64,000 nucleotides of DNA from an uncultured bacterium (GCA_946408385.1 CAMJSB010000004.1:46246-110245); one strand, 5' to 3'. Shown: positions 21,859-39,383, counted from the first letter of the stretch. Notes: generated by a model not told the origin, from the letters alone. Made by a program: numbers and translations.

Positions 21859-22416
21859 ATGTTAGAATCATACAATATGGAGATAGCACGTAATGTAATG
21901 GATCGAGATAGTTATTTTATAAATATTGCTGATGAAGTAGCTACTCGTTCGAAGGATCCTTCTACCCAGGTTTGAGCTGTCATAGTAGACAAAAAGCATC
22001 GTCCTATTTCATTCGGATATAATTGATTCCTTTGAGCATGAGATGATCGTTATTTAACGTGGGAAAGACCTATGAAATACTATTTTTCTATTCATGCAGA
22101 AATGAATGCAATACTTTTTTCAAAAACAGATTTGGAATGATGTACATTGTATTGTAATTATGCATGTTGTGAAAATTGTTTAAAATTTATTATACAAAGT
22201 TGAATAAAGACCGTAATATACAAACAGCTCCATGTAAATAGTCATAAAAATGCAAGTTTATGAAGTATGGAACATCCAGAGACATGGGAAGCAGCTACAC
22301 GCTTAATTCTATCTGCTCAGTCTTTGGGATTTCAAATGAAAAATCTTAATGGAACTCCGTATTTAGAGGAACTACGATGATGAAAAGATAAAATTCCGAA
22401 TTTTCTTGATTCTTAA
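21859..22416 (+). CDS. Deoxycytidylate (dCMP) deaminase family protein
   Basis: dCMP deaminase converts dCMP to dUMP for dTMP synthesis, in the cytosol, using a zinc ion. The 185-residue protein has RSKDPSTQVGAVIVD at the N-terminus, the zinc-ligand motif HAEMNAI and the second ligand pair CCENC. The residue before the first Cys, normally Pro (PCxxC), is Ala (YACCENC). The C-terminus extends about 40 residues beyond the catalytic core. Many UGA glycines (NGFLGAGDD). The ATG lies just after the upstream terminator, so transcription needs a promoter overlapping that region or read-through. Confidence 0.85.
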
Positions 22417-22429
22417 TCAAAAATAACTT

Positions 22430-22458
22430 AGATGGCTTAAAAAAGTCATCTTTTTTTT
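22430..22458 (+). terminator. Terminator after the dCMP deaminase
   Basis: 9-bp stem AGATGGCTT/AAGTCATCT followed by T8. Confidence 0.75.
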
Positions 22459-22514
22459 GCAAAAATAAAATATTTTAGTTATAATATATATGTTTTAGTG
22501 TATAAATAAATATT

Positions 22515-23000
22515 ATGAAGAAAATATGATTAATAATATTATCTAGCATATTAACAATATCATCTCTAATTTTATTATGAAGTACCGCTTTAGCAAAGGA
22601 TACATGAGATAATACATCAAATAATTGAGAAAAAACCAAAACAGGAAATGTAGTTTATGGAGATAGCGAGATTGGAATCAATTTTTCAAATAATTGTTTA
22701 ACTGGTATGTGAAAGTGATGTTTTGATTACGAAAAAATTATTTGAATCGACAAATCACAAAATCCAAATATTACAGTAACATCTGTATCACAAGATTTAG
22801 TATTGGCGGCTACAAGAAATGTTTGAATAGTTTTAAGTGTTGTAATTATTCGATGTGGATTGGGATATATATTTGCAGCTAGAGAGTGAAATGGTGGTGA
22901 TAAATATAAAAAATATCTCGTAAATGCAGCTATTTGAGCATTATTAGTACGATGAGCTTATGCAATAGTGAGGTTAATTCAATATGTTGCAAAAGGATAG
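22515..23000 (+). CDS. VirB2/TrbC-like pilin
   Basis: 161 residues. A signal peptide (MKKIGLIILSSILTISSLIL, cut near STALA) is followed by a polar spacer with two cysteines. Two membrane helices then sit close together (about 100-125, VGIVLSVVIIRCGLGYIFAA; about 135-158, AAIGALLVRGAYAIV) with a short basic loop. This is the layout of VirB2/TrbC-type pilins and of pilin-like proteins common in CPR genomes. The match is by topology; no other secretion-system genes lie nearby. It may form a surface filament. Ends in TAG. Confidence 0.6.
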
Positions 23001-23021
23001 ATAGAGTTGCTTATAATACAA

Positions 23022-23054
23022 TAAAAAGCTGATCGTAATGACCAGCTTTTTTAT
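23022..23054. terminator. Bidirectional terminator between the pilin and rpoC
   Basis: AAAAGCTG (23024-23031) pairs with CAGCTTTT (23043-23050), giving A- and T-tracts on both sides for convergent genes. Confidence 0.7.
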
Positions 23055-23066
23055 TTATTAATTTTT

Positions 23067-26888
<3,822 letters not shown>

Positions 26889-26948
26889 GATTAGGATATC
26901 ATAAGATGATAAAAGAAATTTTTATATTTAATATTAAAGGTGAAAGTC

Positions 26949-30890
<3,942 letters not shown>

Positions 30891-31068
30891 GGAATTAAAT
30901 GTGGAAAATAAATATTCATTTTTACCACAGATTTCTGTGTCACGTAATTGAGGAAAAGACCAACAACCATGCTCTCTTACGTATTAGAAATCTTGTTGTT
31001 TTTTGGCGATATATTATCTCTTTTTATGTTAGAAATATTTTTTCGCTATTACAAGAGAAAAGTACAGA

Positions 31069-31221
31069 TTATCTCTGTACTGTTAATCTCTTTCTTCATT
31101 TTGCTCTACGACGAGCTAGAATTCTACGACCTGTCCAGCTAGACATTCTCTCGCGGAATCCGTGTTTATTCATTCTGGATCTTCGATTGTATTTTCTGAT
31201 CCTTCTTAATTTACTTGCCAT
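31069..31221 (-). CDS. rpmH: Large ribosomal subunit protein L34 (bL34)
   Basis: 50 residues, very basic: MASKLRRIRKYNRRS, then KHGFRERMSSWTGRRIL and RRRAKGRKRLTVQR. These match the L34 signature (HGFRxRM...GRxxLxxRRxKGRxxL). The glycine in AKGRKR is UGA. It is too short for many gene-length cut-offs. In most bacteria rpmH lies beside rnpA and dnaA; here it sits between rpsF-rpsR and rpoB. Ends in TAA, 178 bp before rpoB. Confidence 0.92.
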
Positions 31222-31286
31222 TGTTTTAACACGAAACGAAATAAAAACATTCTACTTCCTTGATTTAAGTTTATTTCATACACAGA

Positions 31287-31844
31287 TTAACGATTTATGA
31301 AAGGAAGTAATCCCAAAGTTCTAGCTCTGATTATTTCTTTTCTCAAAGTTTTTTGAGTAGCAATAGAATTTCATGTATATTGTCTTGGTTTAATATCTCA
31401 AAATCTTGTTAGGTAATATTTTAAGATTGCGATAGATTTCCAGTTGATATACTTTGCATTTTCAGCTTTTGAAAAGAAAGTAACTTTTTGACCGAATTTT
31501 CTATCTTTGATATCTTCGATTGCTTTCTCGAAAGAAGCTTGAAGTTTTTCAAAGTGGAAGAATTCTTGATTTGCTTCTCTAGCAAAGATTTCGTAATGAA
31601 TCAATGTAGGATTATAAAGCAAAGATTTCTTTAGATCAGCAATATCATCTGCTGATAGCTCCATTGACAAAGAAACGAAATAAGCCTGTCTGATTCCACC
31701 TTTTACAGTATAGTAAAGGTCTTTGATTCCGATTTCATCTTTGTCTAATACTTTGTATTTAGACTCGATTTCAGATATTACAGCCTTTCTTTCTGCTTCT
31801 GTGATTGATGTTTTAAGCATCAATACTAATTCATAATTTTTCAT
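31287..31844 (-). CDS. Fused ribosomal proteins S6 and S18
   Basis: 185 residues in a single frame. The first about 110 residues are bS6: MKNYELVLMLKTSITEAER, VKGGIRQAYFVSLSMEL and NPTLIHYEIFAREAN. From about residue 115 the sequence is bS18: RKFGQKVTFFSKA, KYINWKSIAILKYYLTRFG, DIKPRQYTGNSIATQKTL and IIRARTLGLLPFINR. UGAs encode Gly in RFG and YTG. S6 and S18 form a heterodimer on the platform of the 30S subunit, so fusion would keep the partners together. The usual ssb gene between rpsF and rpsR is absent. Ends in TAA. Confidence 0.9.
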
Positions 31845-31892
31845 AGAAATACAGATAGAAATAAAATATATTTAGATACTACGCCGACTAAA

Positions 31893-32684
31893 TTAGATAG
31901 CAAATCTCTTGAATTTACTAATTTGGAAGTCTCCAGAAACCATATCTTTAACTCTTTTCGTATTATCATGAATAGATTCTTGTTCCATTAATACATCTTC
32001 AGCAAATTCTTTATTTAATTTTCATGCAACGATTTGAGGAATCATAGCTTCAGGTTTTCATTGAGCCTTAAGTTCTTCTGTGAATCTTGCAGTAGCTGCA
32101 TCTTTTTCATTTTGAGGAACTTCATCAAATGTAAGATATGTAGGATCCATAGCAGCAACCTGTAGAGCTAATTTTTTAGCGATAGCTTCATCTCCTGTAT
32201 AGTAGATAAGAGAAGCTACTTTGTTTCCTGGATGATTATATCCATAAACATGTTCACTTGTCACCAATACATCTCCGATTTTTACATTTTCTCCAATAGT
32301 TCCAACGAAAGAAGTTAATAAATCTGTAATTGCAGCTTGAGTATCAGCTGGTAAGTTATCATATCCTTCGATTTCACCATCTTGTTTTTTGAGTAAATCC
32401 AAGATATTAGTAAATAATGTCTGGAAATGATCATTCTTTACTACGAAATCTGTTTCGCAAAGTAATTTCAATACAACAGTCTTTCCATTTTCAGTAACTA
32501 TTTGAATCATTCATTCATTAGTTTCTCTATCAGCTTTTTTTCAAGCTTTAGCGATTCCTTTTTCTTTCAAAATTTGTTTTGCTCTTTCGATGTCACCATT
32601 AGCTTCATCAAGAGCAGATTTACAGTCTCCAAGTGGAGCAAAAGTAGCTTCACGAAGCTGTTTAATAAGATTCATATCTGCCAT
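31893..32684 (-). CDS. tsf: Elongation factor Ts
   Basis: EF-Ts recycles EF-Tu by exchanging GDP for GTP. 263 residues. N-terminal UBA-like domain MADMNLIKQLREATFAPLGD, then CKSALDEANGDIERAKQ and the start of the core, TNEGMIQIVTENGKTVV. The core has LLCETDFVVKNDHFQ (the conserved EF-Tu contact TDFV) and the C-terminal VLMEQESIHDN. Glycines in AKAGKKA and NEGM are UGA. It lies downstream of rpsB, the classic pair, with one membrane-protein gene between. Ends in TAA. Confidence 0.95.
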
Positions 32685-32740
32685 AATTATGTAAGATATT
32701 ACAAAATAAAATAATTTTATTTAATTGATGTGTAGAAACT

Positions 32741-33421
32741 CTAGTTATCGATTTGATTTTCTGGATTGTTGATTTCATGACCAGACAAATCAATTCATAT
32801 ATTTTGATTATTTATAACATTTTGCTGGTTATTATCAAGAGTTTTTCAATCAGAAGTTACATTATTTTCTATTTGATTCTGAGAATTTAGATCGTTAAGA
32901 TTCTGAGTTATAGGTTGATTACCATCTTGAGGTGTATTATCATTCTTATCCTCTTTAGCGGGTTTATAATAAAATTGAGTCTCTGCACGATATCTCTCTT
33001 CATCTATAATTTGGTAATGATTTGCATCAAATAAATTTAAAACCCAGTTTCATATCCCAGAAAATAGCATAAAAAACTTATTTGTAACTTCACTTTCCCA
33101 AATATACTTTCATTTGGTTGCTTGATATATTCACATAGCACCGATTACCAATGCAGGAATAGAAATCAATGCAGCAATCCACATAAAAAAGGATAATATT
33201 ATTCAAAGTATTGATAAAACCAAATCTCAGAAAATAACCAAAACTAAGAAAACAAGCCAACCTAGTGATTGTTTTAGATGATGATGCGTGAATGGAGAGA
33301 CTTCTCGCTTTCACATGGAAAGGATTAATCCCGCCACCATGTACATCATTACTGCTTGTTTTTTTTCAGAACTACTTGGAAGATAAGGTTCCAATTCATT
33401 CAATTTAGAGTCGTCTGCCAT
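32741..33421 (-). CDS. Membrane protein, DUF4870-like, inserted between rpsB and tsf
   Basis: 226 residues. N-terminal cytoplasmic segment, then at least three hydrophobic helices (MMYMVAGLILSMG; GWLVFLVLVIFGDLVLSIL; FMWIAALISIPALVIGAMGI). A motif VSPFTHHHLKQSLGW between helices resembles the 'SPFVxxHxKxALxF' motif of DUF4870/Tic20-like proteins. The C-terminal third is a soluble Asn/Gln-rich tail. Function unknown. It is translationally close to both neighbours (12 bp after rpsB), so it is part of the ribosomal-protein operon. Ends in TAG. Confidence 0.75.
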
Positions 33422-33433
33422 ATAGAAAAAGAA

Positions 33434-34093
33434 TTAAGATAATAGATTCTTAACAACAAAATCAATACTTGTGTGAGAAGCTACGTTCGTCATTACAATT
33501 TCATTTTCAGGTCGATATCTTGGGAAATCAGTAGAAGCAAGAACTATAGTTTCCAAGTTTTGAAGTCTCTTTGTTTCATCAAGGAAATTTCCAAGCATAG
33601 TTCCATCAATTACTACAACGATATCAGGTCTTTTAGTAAGTTTAGTTACTCATTTATAAACCTTATTTGCTCTAAGGAATTTTCTTTTGTAAACGAGTTG
33701 TTCTTTTTTAGTAAGTGATTTGAATTCTTCACTTTCCAAGAAACTAGCCATTTCATTGATGTTATCGATTCTCTTTTTGAAAGTATCAAAGTTTGTAAGG
33801 AATCCTCCAGGAATCTTGTAATTTAAGAAAGAGAATCAGAGTTTCTTTGAAAGTTCCTCTAAGTCTTGAGCGTACATTTTCTTTTCACATACTACCAAGA
33901 TTTCTTTTCATTCTTTCTTAGCTTCAGCTAATTTGTCATGCAAAGCATTAATTTGATTAGCAATGATTTCTGGATTGATAACTACTAATCCATTAGTTAC
34001 CTCAGCCCAATATTGAGAAGTTTTTGGGTGAGATTCATTTTTGAGTGATCATAAATGCACTTGTGCATCTATCACTTGTTGAGCTGTTACCAT
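33434..34093 (-). CDS. rpsB: Small ribosomal subunit protein S2 (uS2)
   Basis: 219 residues, slightly short for the family (about 230-260). N-terminal QQVIDAQVHLGSLKNESHPK matches the S2 LLxAGVHxGHxxxxxNP motif. Later parts show PGGFLTNFDTFKKRI (the S2 motif GGxLTNxxT) and KRPDIVVVIDG followed by ETKRLQNLETIVLA. Binds the 30S head/body junction. Gene order rpsB then tsf is kept. Glycines in HLG, KKLG and YKG are UGA. Ends in TAA. Confidence 0.9.
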
Positions 34094-34125
34094 ACGGTTT
34101 TAACACAAAATATAAAATAGATTTT

Positions 34126-34176
34126 GGAGAAAATCTAAATTTCATACATCATGTGCTTAAAAATTCAGATTTCTCC
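34126..34176 (-). promoter_or_regulatory. Long hairpin between rplL and rpsB
   Basis: AGATTTCTCC (34167-34176) can pair with GGAGAAAATCT (34126-34136) across a loop of about 30 nt. On the minus strand it is followed by a T-rich stretch. It could be a partial terminator after rplL or a control element of rpsB. Pattern only. Confidence 0.4.
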
Positions 34177-34195
34177 TAATTTTTTAGAAATAATA

Positions 34196-34582
34196 CTATT
34201 TGAAGTTTACAGTAGCTCCAGCTTCAGTCAATTTGGCTTTAAGAGCTTCAGCTTCTTCAGTTTTAACATTTTCTTTAATAATCTTTGGAGCAGCTTCAAC
34301 TAAGTCTTTAGCAGCTTTAAGATCAATTCCTAATACTTCTTTAACTACTTTAATTACAGCGATTTTTTGTTGTCCAGCTTCAGTAAGTTCAACATTAACT
34401 GAATCAGAAGCAGCACCAGCATCAGCAGCACCAGCTCCAGCAGCAGCTCCACCAGCTACAACCATAGCAGCAGCTGAAACACCAAACTCTTCTTCAAGAG
34501 CTTTTACAAGTCCGTTTAATTCAACGGCAGACATTTCTTTAACAAGATCAATAACTTGTTGTTGATTTTTAGTAAGATCCAT
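34196..34582 (-). CDS. rplL: Large ribosomal subunit protein L7/L12 (bL12)
   Basis: 128 residues with an N-terminal dimerisation helix pair ([19 protein letters not shown]), an Ala/Gly hinge ([12 protein letters not shown]) and the C-terminal factor-binding domain ([38 protein letters not shown]). It forms the stalk that recruits elongation factors. Lies 76 bp after rplJ, its partner in the stalk. No UGA. Ends in TAG. Confidence 0.97.
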   Translation of the reverse strand: MDLTKNQQQVIDLVKEMSAVELNGLVKALEEEFGVSAAAMVVAGGAAAGAGAADAGAASDSVNVELTEAGQQKIAVIKVVKEVLGIDLKAAKDLVEAAPKIIKENVKTEEAEALKAKLTEAGATVNFK

Positions 34583-34658
34583 GATTAATAATTAATAAGA
34601 AATATAAATACAATAAGACACTAAATTTGATAAGAAGTCATTAAATTTGAAATTAGAT

Positions 34659-35174
34659 TTATGCTTCTTGTTTTTTTGCAATCTGGTCAATAACACACGC
34701 AAATGATTGTACAGGGTAATTGAACAGGTAAGCCAATTTTGACAAAAGTTCTTCTCTGGATGGAATGTTTGCAAGTTCTGTAACATACTCTCCATTGTTC
34801 CATTTTTTGTCATACCATGCTCCCAAGAATTTGAAAGCAGATTTTGAAGCCTTGTCGCTTGCAAATTGTTTTGCATATTTGTTCACTACTTTAAGTGGTG
34901 CATATTCATCACCATTAGCGTATAGAACAACGACAGGTCCTTCTAGTTCATCCAAAGCAACTGTTTCGTATCCAGCCTGCTCAAGAGCTTTCATGAAAAG
35001 TCTCTTACGAACAACATTGAATTTTCATTCAGCACCAAGTACCTCTTTACGAACCTTTGTAGATTCTAGTACAGGTACAGCATTCTGCTGAACTACTACA
35101 ACGTTGTTGGCAGCCTTGAGATCAGCAATATATTGCTCGATGAGCTGTTTCTTTTGGTCTCTAGAAATCGCCAT
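34659..35174 (-). CDS. rplJ: Large ribosomal subunit protein L10 (uL10)
   Basis: 171 residues, normal for the family. The N-terminus MAISRDQKKQLIEQYIADLK is followed by the rRNA-binding domain (VVVQQNAVPVLESTKVRKEV, NVVRKRLFMKALEQAG) and a C-terminal helix that carries L12 dimers. L10 typically also represses its own operon by binding the leader RNA; an L10-leader-like element lies just upstream (35201-35343). One UGA-encoded Gly (AEGKFNV). Ends in TAA. Confidence 0.95.
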
Positions 35175-35200
35175 ACTCACGTAGATAAGAAATAAAAATA

Positions 35201-35220
35201 ACCCGCTTTGAGGTGGGTCA
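35201..35220 (-). promoter_or_regulatory. Attenuator-like hairpin before rplJ
   Basis: An ACCC.../GGGT stem followed on the minus strand by TTATTTTTATTT, 27 nt before the rplJ ATG. With the L10 leader upstream it could be the terminator arm of an attenuator. Confidence 0.45.
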
Positions 35221-35272
35221 TATTATATATCTACAAAAATCTGATAATTTGATTTTCGTTGAAAAGAATAAT

Positions 35273-35343
35273 ATAACCTCGGTAGGATTTACGATTTCGC
35301 TGCATTTCTGCACCAAAATTTACCTACTGTCTCAGGCAAAGCT
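35273..35343 (-). promoter_or_regulatory. Ribosomal protein L10 leader
   Basis: The RNA (minus strand) has GAGACAGTAGGT on the 5' side and ATCCTACCGAGGT on the 3' side. They pair around an inner TGCA-GAAA-TGCA hairpin. Those two arms match the conserved parts of the L10 leader (the binding site of L10 in rplJ-rplL mRNAs of many bacteria). It sits 100 nt upstream of rplJ, so autoregulation by L10 is expected. Confidence 0.75.
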
Positions 35344-35349
35344 AAATAT

Positions 35350-35377
35350 ATAATATACAAAAGCAAAAAAAATGCAA
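35350..35377 (-). promoter_or_regulatory. Predicted promoter of the rplJ operon
   Basis: On the minus strand TTGCAT (35377-35372) and TATTAT (35355-35350) with a 16-bp spacer, directly upstream of the L10 leader. Confidence 0.5.
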
Positions 35378-35387
35378 GTTGTTTTTA

Positions 35388-35421
35388 CAAAAAAGAGAGA
35401 ATTCTGATTTAGAATCCTCTC
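35388..35421 (-). terminator. Terminator after the DUF333-like lipoprotein gene
   Basis: 11-bp stem GAGAGGATTCT/AGAATTCTCTC followed by T6 on the minus strand. Confidence 0.8.
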
Positions 35422-35446
35422 ATAAAATATAATACCAGATTTTTAA

Positions 35447-36244
35447 TTATTCTTCAGAAATTTCTACTGATCCTGTAGTTTCTGAATCTTCTTGAGACTC
35501 TCCATTATATATGTGGTTTGAGAATTCCACATTTATACTTTTATCTACCATATCAATTACACATTCTACATCATCTTCAGCATTTTCATCTCGCTTTAAA
35601 TATGCCACATGTCCATTCCTAACAAATGATGCTCAAGCTTCATTTTCCTCTTCCCATGTAAAATTTCATTCATTGAAATTCAGGTAGAAACCTGCTCTCT
35701 CTTCACAAGCTGCTATACGACCATCCTCAGTTTCTAAATCAAATTCAGGATGCCATATTTCAGGTTCAGCATTTCATGTTCAGCATTCTCCATTCATATA
35801 TGCCCATTCCTCACATTTAGTTCCATCAGGTAATGTACATTCTCCATAAATATCTGTCTCATTTGATACGATTTCAAAGCTTCATCCATTAGCTATACAA
35901 TATTCTGAAGCAGGATTTCATATTTCTGGTTCATTAACTGGAGTATAATTAATTGTCCAATCTCATAAATCATCTGAATAATTACATACTAAATTATATT
36001 CAGTTCTATCTGCAATTACCTTTCATTCAACTATTGCGACAGATCAGTTGTTCACTTCTCTGACCCATTCTGCTCAATATTCTTTAGCTTGGTGATCTTT
36101 TTGAAATTGTGCATAACAATGTAATTGACGTCCAATTTCTGTAGAAAGATCATAATCAAGATCCCAAACATTCTTTGAACCACATCCTGTAAGCATAACT
36201 GTTCACAATCAAAGGATTGCTACTAATGATAAAGTTTTTTTCAT
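35447..36244 (-). CDS. Lipoprotein with a DUF333-like domain
   Basis: 265 residues. The signal peptide MKKTLSLVAILGLGTVM ends in a lipobox (LTGC), so the Cys is likely lipidated and the protein anchored to the outer face of the membrane. A central NPASEYCIANGGSFEIV, then ECTLPDGTKCEEW and NGEC match the DUF333 pattern (NPAxxYCxxxGGxxxx...GxxxCxLPDGxxCxEWAxxxGxC). DUF333 proteins are often annotated as putative hemolysins without proof. The rest is acidic. Two UGA glycines fall in the signal peptide. Ends in TAA. Confidence 0.8.
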
Positions 36245-36347
36245 ATCTCAAAAAAAATAGTAAAATAAAAATATTATCACCTAATAATACGATAAAAATC
36301 TGATTCTGTGACAAAAAAAAATCCAACCACGAGGTTGAATATTTTAA

Positions 36348-36424
36348 TGGAGCGGGTGACGGGGCTCGAACCCGCAACAGTCTGCTTGGAAGGCAGGAAC
36401 TCTAGCCAATTGAGTTACACCCGC
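36348..36424 (-). tRNA. tRNA-Gly (TCC)
   Basis: Acceptor GCGGGTG/CACCCGC with discriminator T and an encoded CCA. The anticodon is TCC in CTTCCAA. This reads GGN codons; it is not the UCA-anticodon tRNA-Gly that would decode UGA. Confidence 0.95.
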
Positions 36425-36485
36425 ATATTCATTATTACTTCTTAAGTATACATTTTCACTTTCTCTTTTCAAGAGAATTTTAAAT

Positions 36486-36558
36486 TGGGCGTGGCTGGGT
36501 TCGAACCAGCGACCAATCGGTTATGAGCCGACTGCTCTAACCACTGAGCTACACACCC
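36486..36558 (-). tRNA. tRNA-Met (CAT), probably elongator
   Basis: Acceptor GGGTGTG/CACGCCC with discriminator A; anticodon CAT in GGCTCATAACC. No CCA encoded. The first base pair is matched (G-C), so it does not look like an initiator. A lysidine-modified tRNA-Ile(CAT) cannot be excluded. Confidence 0.88.
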
Positions 36559-36665
36559 ATTTCTAAATTCGTGGCACTAGCATAATAATAAACTTTACTA
36601 AAAAATCAAGTCAGAGTTTTCTCTTTTTTTTGTAAGTAAAATTATTATATCATAACTACTGTAAT

Positions 36666-36747
36666 GCTGAGGTGGTGGAATTGGTAGACACGTACGTTTC
36701 AGGTGCGTATGTAGCAATACATGGGGGTTCGAGTCCCCTCCTCAGCA
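36666..36747 (+). tRNA. tRNA-Leu (CAG)
   Basis: Acceptor GCTGAGG/CCTCAGC with discriminator A, anticodon CAG in TTTCAGG, long variable arm (TGTAGCAATACA) and T arm GGGGTTCGAGTCCCC. No CCA encoded. Confidence 0.92.
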
Positions 36748-36928
36748 ATTATTCAAAAAAAACGATATTAAGAATATATTCTGAGGATAATGAATATAAG
36801 CCAATTCGAGACTATATCGTAAATATATTTTTCTTTGCTAAAATCTCTTCCTATTTTGTAGCATATATATTCTTATTGTTTACAATATTTACGTTTATTG
36901 TATTCAAAGGTGAAAAAAGATAATAGAA

Positions 36929-36964
36929 TAAAAAGCTGGTAGAGATTGTTCTATCAGCTTTTTA
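36929..36964. terminator. Hairpin terminator between tRNA-Leu and the SLH-type gene
   Basis: AAAGCTG(G)TAGA pairs with TCTA(T)CAGCTTT, with A- and T-tracts on either side. It can end the minus-strand gene at 36990 and any plus-strand read-through. Confidence 0.75.
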
Positions 36965-36989
36965 ATATTTTAATTATCAATGTTGTTTG

Positions 36990-38333
36990 TTATTTTGTAA
37001 GAGTATTAAGAGTATCTACTGCCCATCATTCAATATAAGTTTGATATTCTTGTGCATTTCATTGATATGCTAATGCAATTGCGATTAGTCAGAAAGCTTG
37101 AGCAACAGATTCTTCAGAGTTTTCATCTTCTTCCATCAAAGCGACTTCCATTAGACTAAAGATACTTTCAGAATATAAATCCAAGAATTGATTGCTAGTT
37201 TCCATGAATGTCTTAGTTTTATCATATTTTTCTTTCAGTCAGAATTTATCATTTTTAACATATTTGGTTACTTTATTCAAATCTTTTACAAGGTTATTGT
37301 TTCTGTCCTTATTATCATTTATAATTTTACTGAAACCAGCTTTGAATTTTTTAAGTAAATCCTGCTTTTCCTTCAATGTCATATTGTCAGGATCTATACG
37401 ATCTACATCTATTCACATTGATTTTAGCAATTGTTCATCATCTAGACTTGATAACTGATCTAATCAATTTTTGAAATATTCTGCTTCTATTTCCAAATAA
37501 TCAGCTAAATCAGATTCTCATTTTTTTCCAGCTGCATTTTTAAGCATAGTAAGAAATTTATCATCATAGTAATATTTAGTTCAATCCTTTCATGTATATA
37601 ATACATTTGAATTATTATATGCAGAGGAAATATATTCATTATTTGTTTCTGTACCAGTATTTACCCTCACAACAACAGTAGTTTCCTGCTTAGATACTTG
37701 TTGTTTAGTAGTTTGTTGTTGAATTATAGGAGAAGCTACTTGAGATCAACTACTCATGTAAATGTTTGAACCGAAATTTTCAGCCATTCTCTTTAACATT
37801 ACAAAAACTTCTCATCTACTCGCTGGAACTCATGAAACATTTTGAAGATTATCCATAATTCATGCATTTTCTAGTGCATTCACATGATAAATATAATATG
37901 ATTTTCCTGTAGAATCATGTCTATCTCATCGAAGAATTCTTGAAAATACAGTTCAAAGCTGTGCTCTATCTACATATTGTTTAGGCTTAAAATTCTTTCA
38001 ATCTTGTCACATTATTTTATATGCACAAACCTTTCTTGTATAATATTTCAAATCACCAGTAATTTTATCACTATCGGTGAAGTAACACAAATCTTTTGGA
38101 TTTATCTTGGTTTTTACGATATTTTCTAGATAAGTTACTATCATTTTTGATAAAGATTGTCTAGTGACTTTCCCGTCCAAATTTGCGGATTGTACAGTTG
38201 GTTGTGTAGTGATTCAGTATTGATATGCCCATTTGTAGGCATCTAATTGCTCCTGTGTATAAGCAAATGTACAAGAAACAGCAGAAAGGGCTACTATAGC
38301 AATTCCTCATAGAAGGCTAAAAATTCTTTTCAT
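36990..38333 (-). CDS. S-layer homology (SLH)-type secreted protein
   Basis: 447 residues. Signal peptide MKRIFSLLGGIAIVALSAVS with cleavage near TFA. The N-terminal half contains three SLH-like stretches (DAYKWAYQYGITTQP...VTRQSLSKMIVTYLEN; CYFTDSD...YKIMGQDGKNFKPKQYVDRA; NALENAGIMDNL...ASRGEVFVMLKRMAEN). SLH units anchor proteins to cell-wall polymers or build S-layers. The C-terminal half is helical (EYFKNGLDQLSSLDDEQLLK) and may be the exposed part. A second SLH-type protein lies at 46448-47956. Many UGA glycines. Ends in TAA. Confidence 0.75.
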
Positions 38334-38423
38334 GTTTTGTTTTGTAAAAAATTAAAATAATTTACAAAACTAATTATATACAAAAATATAAATTTGTCAA
38401 ATTTATGAGCACAAATTTTTTTA

Positions 38424-39383
38424 CTAGTTGATAACTGGATTTTTTACAGCTACAAAGAATGAAGAGCGAGAAACTTTTTCATTATCGGTAAAATTTCCAT
38501 TCCCATCGATAAATACGTTTGCTTTCAGAGTTAATCATGCAAAATCACTCAGATTTTTTAACTCTTCTAATGAGAAAAAATGATAAAATCTTTCATAAAC
38601 TTTTCAATTTTCATCAGTCCATGGCACCATTAAATCACGAGAACTTCATTTATTCATCTTAAACCGAGATAATATTTTAGCTTTCATTACAATTTTCCAA
38701 TGTTTTTTGATAAACCAATCTGATAAAGATCGATTAGTCATCAAAATCATACCATCATAATCCAGCAAACGATAGAAATTTTTCATCAAATAAGAACGTT
38801 CTTTAGTCGTTGGAATATGCTGAAAACTTGATGTTCAGACTATCAGATCAAAAGATTCTTGTTCAAAATTTTTAACTAATTTAGTTATATCTCATTGGAA
38901 AAAAGTCAGATTTGGATTATCTTTGCTTGCATAGGAGAGTAATTCTTCAGATAAATCTATTCCTACATAGTCAAACTGTCCAGGAAAATTCTGATTTAAC
39001 AAGCTGGCAAATCTTCCACTTCCACATCCAAATTCTAAAACACGGAGTTCCCTATTTTGTCATTCTGAGGCATTAGCCAAAGAATCTTTTGTGCCGCCTA
39101 AGATTCTTCACTTCGTTCAGAATGACGATGTGCTAAAAAGGGGAGTAATCGCCTCCAGAATTGCTTTCTCTTCATGCCAAAATTTCTTGCGAGTCTCTGC
39201 GTATTTTTTAGCTTCAGTATTATAGAATGACTGTAAATCTTGCTTGATTTCTTGATTACCAAAAAAATCATTATTCTTCTTTGCTTGAACAACTTTTTCA
39301 GATTTTTTCTTATTTTTAATCTTTAACTCTGATACTTTCTTGGATGAAAATCAAGATTCTTTTTTCATTCATTCGCAAGGCAT
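38424..39383 (-). CDS. Class I SAM-dependent methyltransferase containing an in-frame palindromic repeat
   Basis: 319 residues ending in TAG. SAM-binding motif I is VLEFGCGSGRFASLL (about residue 112), followed by the acidic FDYVGIDLSEELL and the GxSSFQHIPTTKERSY stretch typical of Methyltransf_11/25 enzymes. The substrate is unknown. Just before motif I an insert is encoded by the palindromic repeat at 39059-39126; it supplies FSTSSFGTKGRIL and DSLANASEGQNRE and keeps the frame only because UGA is Gly. The start could also be a second ATG at 39368. The 39059-39126 repeat is a recent insertion by appearance. Confidence 0.8.
39059..39126. repeat. Palindromic repeat element, copy B (inside the methyltransferase gene)
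   Basis: 68 bp with terminal inverted repeats GTCATTCTGA/TCAGAATGAC and inner arms AGAATCTT/AAGATTCT, so the element folds into a long hairpin. Same family as 18655-18732. It lies within the coding region of the methyltransferase and keeps its frame. Confidence 0.85.

Noticed and set aside
34200..34565. Plus-strand open frame opposite rplL
   Set aside because: An Ala-rich shadow of the L7/L12 hinge; rplL is certain.
36666..36923. Plus-strand frame covering tRNA-Leu and beyond
   Set aside because: It overlaps a clear tRNA and has no ribosome-binding or conserved features.
39098..39292. Minus-strand frame containing AHRHSERSEES
   Set aside because: Another frame through the palindromic repeat inside the methyltransferase gene; the peptide is a well-known by-product of such repeats.
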